This document shows positions 59,401 through 64,000 of a DNA stretch of 64,000 bases, piece after piece; position 1 is the first letter of the stretch; each line of letters starts with the position of its first letter. A model generated the notes under the pieces. It was given only the letters and a program-made list of their open reading frames with translations, was not told where the DNA came from and searched no databases. Position numbers and translations under genes: made by a program. This DNA comes from Benincasa hispida (taxonomy: Eukaryota; Streptophyta; Magnoliopsida; Cucurbitales; Cucurbitaceae): assembly GCF_009727055.1 (NCBI RefSeq), contig NC_052358.1, positions 43,217,243-43,281,242 of the forward strand, read 5' to 3'.

Positions 59401-62400
59401 GTTTATTGAAATAGGAGGTAACATCCATTGTTCCCTGTTTGCATTCATGGACATGTTTACATAAAGTGTATAATCGTGATGCGTTTTGCGTCTGCCTCTT
59501 AGATTACAGCTTCTGTACTGCATCCCAAATATCTCGAGCAGTTATAGCATACAGTAAGGTCTGTGGCTCCATACTATTATCTAACAACGAGCGAAGCAAG
59601 GAGTCTTCTCCTTTCCAATGCACTCTTGAGGATCTCCGGGTCTAGGTCTCGGTATCTCACCAGTTAGACACCCAAACTTGTGGCACCCCTTGAGGGCCAT
59701 TTTGATAGATTGAGACCAAAAGAAATAATTCTGGCCATTCAGCTTCTCCCTTATAATGAAACCTGTAAAATTTCCCATAGATCCAGACAAAAAATTTGTT
59801 GTAGGTAAAGTAGGGAAAGTAGTTACCGGATTCTCTGAATACATTGGTAGACCGGAAGTTAAATCTGAGTTTACGGGGTTCAACTGAAGATTTGTGGAAG
59901 TTCCAAAAGTTGCCCTAAGAGTTGCAATCTGTTGTTGAAGGTTAGCTAATTGCTGTTGGACCATCATTGGAGATAGACTTACTGAACCCGTAGCACCATG
60001 GCTGGCCAGAGGAGACTGCACGTGGCTGGTAGTAGGTGACATGGCTGGTTGCTGTCCACCGTGAAAGGATGAAGATTCCCTTGTTTCAAAAGTGTGCTTA
60101 TGGTCGTTGACATTCGTGCGATTGAGGTGGCCGGTGTTTGGGTAGTCAGCGCCAGGGAAGCCAGCGTTAGGAAGGCTAGCGCTCGGGTAGGGGAGCATCT
60201 GCAATCGCCAGTCAGCATCTGACGGAACCAACGTTGAGGGAGTTGGTAGCGGCTGGAGGTGTGGCGGTAATGCTGTCGTCTGACTGAGGAGAAGCGAAAG
60301 CGTCGTTTGGAGGTAGCAATCAACAGCTGCTTGCACGACGGCAGCGTGGATTGCATCAACAATGGTGGCGGCGGCTCCACCTGTTTCAGCAGTGATGGTG
60401 TCGCCAACTGCTATTGTTGGTGAAGGTCGAGGAACCAACAATTGATTTTTGTCAATGACGAATAGGGTTTCGTCACCATGTTCTGATACCATATTGAAAG
60501 ATAGAAGAAGGTGACATAAGATTTACGTAGAAAATCCTAGAACAGGGAGAAAAAACCACGATAGAAGAGTTCTTTTATTATTGTTCAACACATACAAATA
60601 TAAGAGGACTAAGGTGTAAATAGGCCGTAGAAAACCCTAATATGGAAAAGGAAAAAACTAGGGCATAGTAAAAAGACTGCCCCTTAGAGCTAATACATAA
60701 CCGCCCTATATTTTTCAACAATTATGTTTCTCGAAGTGCTGTTATTTGTACTTTTCAGTTATGATTATGATGACTTAGATTTTTGTTTTTTAAACTCGGA
60801 AACAGATTCGACTGATATTAACAAAATTCAAAACCCCTTCATGGAATTATTTGAAAACAATCCAATTGGAAGATTTTAAAGAGTATGAGTAGTCATATAA
60901 CCACTCTGGGAAGACAAACTCTACAAGTATAGAAAGGATTGGGATGCCTAACAGTCTCCCACACCATGCATCACGTAGGGGAGAGAATATAAATCTTGAC
61001 AAATCCATTTTCCATCTCCAATTGGACAGCTCTTACTAACCATTTATTGAAGTATTTGGCTTATGGTTTTGATTTGTGTGACTTGAGGATAAAATCATAT
61101 TTGGTGAAGGGCTTGCTTACCTAAACTATGTGTATTGCTAATTTCACTGGTAGGGAACCACCTGGACACCAAAAAAGACAACTCATCTGATATGAAAATT
61201 GTCAAATACTTATTATTAAAAGGAGCCAAAGGTGTATATTATTAGGCTCCCGTTATTATGGAAAGTAGACAACGATAGAAATGAATTCTTTAATCCTTAT
61301 GAGCATCCCATTATGGAGGTGTAGGTGATTGCGATGCTTTATGGAGGTGTAGGTGATTGCTTATAAATACAAGTGGAATGAAACTCATTGGTGGCCTTCT
61401 ATGAAAGGATCTCCTTTGTTTAAAGGCCATTGGCTCTAGATCATGAAAAACATCCTCACTTCATAGGAATGATACATAGTTAGAGTGGGTTGTGGTCCCA
61501 TGGAGATAAAACTTGGTTTTGGAAGGACAAATGGTTGGTTGACTTGGCTTTTTTGAACAAGTTTCAACAAATCAACGTTTTATATTAAATAACAGGGATG
61601 ACGTGTTTGTGTGGTAGCTGGAAAATGATGGCTCCTTTTAGGTTAATTCTTTCTCTCCCAAGGCTCGTTGTGAAACAAATAGCTTTGGAAAGGAAAAAAT
61701 CTGATCTTATTTGGTTATTTTTCTGCTTCTTTGTGGTCCTTAACTTCTAAATTCTTGTGTAATTATAGCCTAACCCAAATTTATGCTCTTCTTTTTGTAA
61801 GTAATGTGGAGATGCCTCATCTCCCCCCCTTTTTGTGTCTGTCTTTGATAATGAAAGTTATGTTTATTAAAAAAAATCTTCTTTATCATAGTCATTTTTA
61901 GTTGCTTTTGAATGTAAATCCTTTTCATTTTTATTTTTACTTTGATTAAAAGCCTGTTATTATTCTTTTTAGAAAAGTCCATTTTGGAGGGATGTAGTAT
62001 TTTTCTCGAACTTTCCCACTCCAACTCCACTAACATGGGAAAAAAATTTAACCTCTATGATTATTGTTATCTAAATTCCTCTCACTAAAAAAGCAAGGGG
62101 TTATGGCAAACCCTAAAATGGCTTTTTATCTATTTACTTATATTAGTATTTTAAATTCTCTATCGTTGGAACCTAAAGAAATAGAACTGCACTTTGAAAT
62201 ATTGATTCAATTCTAACACCTTGAATTGCTTCGAGGATGAATTTCATGGATGTTTGGTCAATTAGAAAATCTGCGTGGCAGCAGTTTTCTGTTTACAAGA
62301 TTTAGAACCTTATTTTAATGATTTATTTTCCACAGGCCATAATGTATGTGCTTTGCTTCCGGATGAGGTCCATTTTGGAGATTCCACGTCTGAAGTCACA

Positions 62401-63656
62401 ACTTCTGCTTATTCCTATAGGTCCAGTCTTGACGCATAGATTAAGCCCACTGAAGGTGGGTAATTGGTTGACCCCTTGATCTTTGGTGGTTTTCGTTTTG
62501 TCATAAATCTGTCTGATAGTTGTTCCTTGTCCTTGAAATCAATGTTTGTGTTCTGAAAACTGAGTAACTGTATGGAACTATGGGATGGGCATCTTACCCA
62601 TGCATTAAGTTACAATTGTTTGGAAGTTTACATTTTGGCCTTGGTGCTTTACATTTCTAATTCGTAATTGCAACTCCTCTCCAGTGCCTCATAATCAAAT
62701 CCACAAATCTCGGCTTTCTGCTATTGTAGTGATGGTGTGTTGTTAACCTCCAAAAAGATTTGACTACTTTCTGAATCTCTGTTCTGTGCAATTTTCTTAT
62801 ATGCATATTATTTTGGCGCCTTTTTGTTTAACAGGTTTGCCTACCATCTATCGTTGAGGAATTTCTTCGGCAGGCAGAAGTTGCTAATTTATTTTCACCA
62901 TCAGAGACTTTTATATTCAATGGTTTGCTGGAGTCTGAATATTCTCAGACTTTTGGTGGGATAGAAAGGCTCGACATGTTTTTTCCGTTTGATCCTTGCT
63001 TATTGAAAACATGCGACAGGTTTTCACTCTTAGTCCTGATCTCCTTTGTTTCCTTTTTAAGACAACAAAGGATAGATAGATAAAACCATTATAAATTTGG
63101 ATACACGCAGAAGAATTATAAAAGGCCACATAGAATTGCAAGTTAAAATCATTTTGCCTGCCTATTACGGGTAGATTGCTTAATATTCGAAATGATTGAT
63201 TGGAATGAGTGAGAACGCTTGAGAACTTGAAGGTGTAATAAATAAGAATGTTTCCTTTGATTGATTGATTGATATATATATATATATATTTATTATTTAT
63301 TTTTTTTTTTTAAAAAAATTATTAACTCATGCTTTGTTATTCCACTTGGTTTATGAAGATATCTACGGCCACATTTTGTATATTGGTCGATGGTCAGACC
63401 TACCTACGATGAAGAAGAATATGGAGGTAGCAGCGATGAAGATGTTGCAGAGGTTTTTCCAGATAGAATTGAGGAAAACCTTATGGACGATGAAGCAGTG
63501 GCAAGAAGCTACGACGACAGAGATTTTGATCTTGATGAATTTGATTCTGCATTAAATGAAATGTCCATCACACCAAGAAATTCTCTTCAGTACCGGCGAG
63601 ATTTTGTTCAAATGCCCTTGCAAATCCGACCCACGATAAGTCCAGAATCTTTGTGA
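50444..63656 (+). CDS. RRN3: RRN3 (TIF-IA), RNA polymerase I-specific initiation factor, 15 coding exons
   Basis: RRN3 links RNA polymerase I to the rDNA promoter complex in the nucleolus. Coding exons: 50444-50557, 50744-50827, 50926-50997, 51067-51138, 51237-51473, 52223-52333, 52422-52535, 53441-53563, 53666-53734, 53878-53984, 54787-54871, 54990-55077, 62336-62455, 62835-63019, 63359-63656; all GT-AG. Total is about 625 residues, near the usual plant length. Family landmarks: [132 protein letters not shown] and an acidic C-terminus ([13 protein letters not shown]). Exon 54787-54871 is one base longer than the frame allows, the one anomaly. Intron 50998-51066 and others are short; the 7.3-kb intron before 62336 holds an antisense copia element. 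Confidence 0.88.
52340..53430 (+). other. RRN3 intron sequence around exon 52422-52535
   Basis: The introns contain only AT-rich sequence; 52700-53170 includes GAGGCTTA / CCTCGAGG words of an old small repeat. No extra gene seen. Confidence 0.5.
55154..55360 (-). mobile_element. 3' LTR of copia element 4 (207 bp)
   Basis: Compared with the other LTR it lacks about 26 bases after TTATTATTGTT and differs at scattered positions, so the insertion is not recent. Confidence 0.9.
55368..56990 (-). pseudogene. copia reverse transcriptase-RNase H region (element 4)
   Basis: From right: [14 protein letters not shown] and [12 protein letters not shown] (56844-56740), [22 protein letters not shown], then [27 protein letters not shown] (56480-56410), the catalytic [11 protein letters not shown] (56325-56290), [34 protein letters not shown] (56010-55950), and the RNase H end [12 protein letters not shown] and [16 protein letters not shown] (55600-55510). 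At least four frame breaks separate them. Copies the element RNA and removes the template strand; inactive here. Confidence 0.85.
57062..58830 (-). pseudogene. copia protease-integrase region (element 4)
   Basis: The protease motif [11 protein letters not shown] lies near 58800, just after a TAG codon. GAG-pre-integrase covers 58639-58232 ([21 protein letters not shown] with the HHCC-type zinc residues). The integrase core follows in two frames: [12 protein letters not shown] and [13 protein letters not shown] (58220-58100), SENAHEF near 58020 where TDNGxEF is usual, then an open stretch of 322 codons (58030-57062) with [15 protein letters not shown] and [21 protein letters not shown]. The Asp of the second integrase motif is replaced. 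Confidence 0.8.
59027..60492 (-). pseudogene. copia gag (element 4)
   Basis: The ATG overlaps the primer-binding site at 60492. An Ala/Thr/Pro-rich, probably disordered N-terminal part (about 200 residues, with [13 protein letters not shown] as a short coiled coil) precedes the gag core [21 protein letters not shown] (about 59755-59690). After a break, the core resumes at 59428-59027 with [30 protein letters not shown] and the zinc knuckle [14 protein letters not shown]. Unusually long N-terminus for a copia gag. Confidence 0.8.
60492..60720 (-). mobile_element. 5' LTR of copia element 4 (229 bp)
   Basis: Borders the primer-binding site on the left and ATTAT (60721-60725) on the right. Confidence 0.9.
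60726..62335 (+). other. Remainder of the RRN3 intron, with a LINE-like fragment
   Basis: Around 61360-61570, plus-strand frames give scraps such as [10 protein letters not shown] and [25 protein letters not shown] text in shifting frames, typical of the region between reverse transcriptase and zinc domain of L1 LINEs. GGAGGTGTAGGTGATTGC is tandemly duplicated at about 61314 and 61342. The rest is AT-rich with no gene. Confidence 0.5.
63275..63312. repeat. (TA)n followed by poly(T) in the last RRN3 intron
   Basis: TATATATATATATA then TTTATTATTTATTTTTTTTTT just before the last RRN3 exon. Confidence 0.85.
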
Positions 63657-64000
63657 TAAAAGATATCAGTTTGAATAGTTAACTGGAATGGAAGTATGAA
63701 TGGCTGGGTTGGCATATTTCCATGAAGATATTGATTGCAAATCTAGGTTGGGTTTTTGGGGCTTGTCTTGTTTGTTTAAAATGTATAATAAATAGGTGGG
63801 TTGGAATTGGTGTTGGTGGGGTTCAGTTTTTTTTTTTTTTTTTTTTTTTTTTACCTCATTCCTTTTTCTAGCTTTGAATATTGCCTTTGCTTTTCTTTAC
63901 GCTCCAGGCTTATAATAGTTGCAGTAAGTGATCATATACAGCCTAATTTTGTTCACCTCTAAGTGATATATATGTATGAGTATGACTGGTTAGTGAACTG
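63657..64000 (+). other. RRN3 3' flank
   Basis: 3' untranslated region with AATAAATAGG near 63787 as a possible polyadenylation signal, then a poly(T) run (63827-63852). No further gene before the window ends. Confidence 0.5.

Larger units (their letters stand above)
55154..60720 (-). mobile_element. Full-length Ty1/copia element (element 4) in an RRN3 intron, antisense
   Basis: A 5-bp target duplication ATTAT lies at 55149-55153 and 60721-60725. LTRs are at 55154-55360 and 60492-60720; both end TTTTTCAA(C/T)A on the plus strand. The primer-binding site (complement of TGGTATCAGAAC) is at 60480-60491 and the polypurine tract, read as CTCCCCTT, at 55361-55368. Gag, protease, integrase, reverse transcriptase and RNase H follow in copia order, all with stops. 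It lies wholly inside the RRN3 intron 55078-62335. Confidence 0.92.

Overview
This is plant nuclear DNA: AT-rich, intron-rich, and dominated by LTR retrotransposons, MITEs and one large Mutator-like element (MULE). The two intact-looking host genes are both plant genes, and the repeat content (a MULE carrying a DUF1985 gene, CGATCG-rich and GATAGAC-rich satellites, LTRs beginning TGTTGGG) suggests a dicot, probably Cucurbitaceae. The family-level assignment is inference from memory of cucurbit repeats, not from a search.

Layout. 1-6570: TE debris, with a minus-strand LTR entering from the left edge, unclassified sequence split by a probable 2.2-kb solo LTR (2283-4503), and a degenerate TCGATGCTC-type tandem array (6020-6360). 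6571-12330: a decayed Ty1/copia element on the minus strand, abutted by nested LTR pieces and a small MULE-type MITE. 12491-17559: PPD2, a thylakoid-lumen PsbP-domain protein gene in four exons. Its 3.5-kb first intron holds exon fragments of a mitochondrial sirtuin (SRT2), and a second SRT2 fragment lies just downstream (17915-21674), itself broken by MITEs and a small LTR pair. 22120-28694: an LTR, a second copia fragment inverted relative to the first and sharing its lesions, then another 2-kb LTR. 28700-31530: remains of two further copia elements and a GC-rich hAT-type MITE with 8-bp target duplications.

32034-44747 is the most distinctive unit: a 12.7-kb MULE bounded by an exact 9-bp target duplication (TAATATTAA) and degenerate terminal inverted repeats. 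It carries a DUF1985 gene on the plus strand and a mudrA-like transposase on the minus strand, both with lesions, plus long arrays of two palindromic motifs (CGATCG and GATAGAC/GTCTATC). An unrelated LTR-like insertion sits in an intron of the DUF1985 gene.

46430-63656: RRN3 (TIF-IA), the RNA polymerase I initiation factor. A GC-rich leader is followed by a 3.6-kb leader intron containing an L1-type LINE remnant, then 15 coding exons. The 7.3-kb thirteenth intron contains a complete antisense copia element (55154-60720) with LTRs and a 5-bp target duplication. The coding frame is clean except for one extra base at the exon 11/12 junction (by the coding-exon numbering used here), which needs checking.

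The genes do not form an operon or pathway. PPD2 (chloroplast) and RRN3 (nucleolus) are independent housekeeping genes separated by a TE block. All coordinates for degenerate element edges are approximate unless a target duplication is cited.
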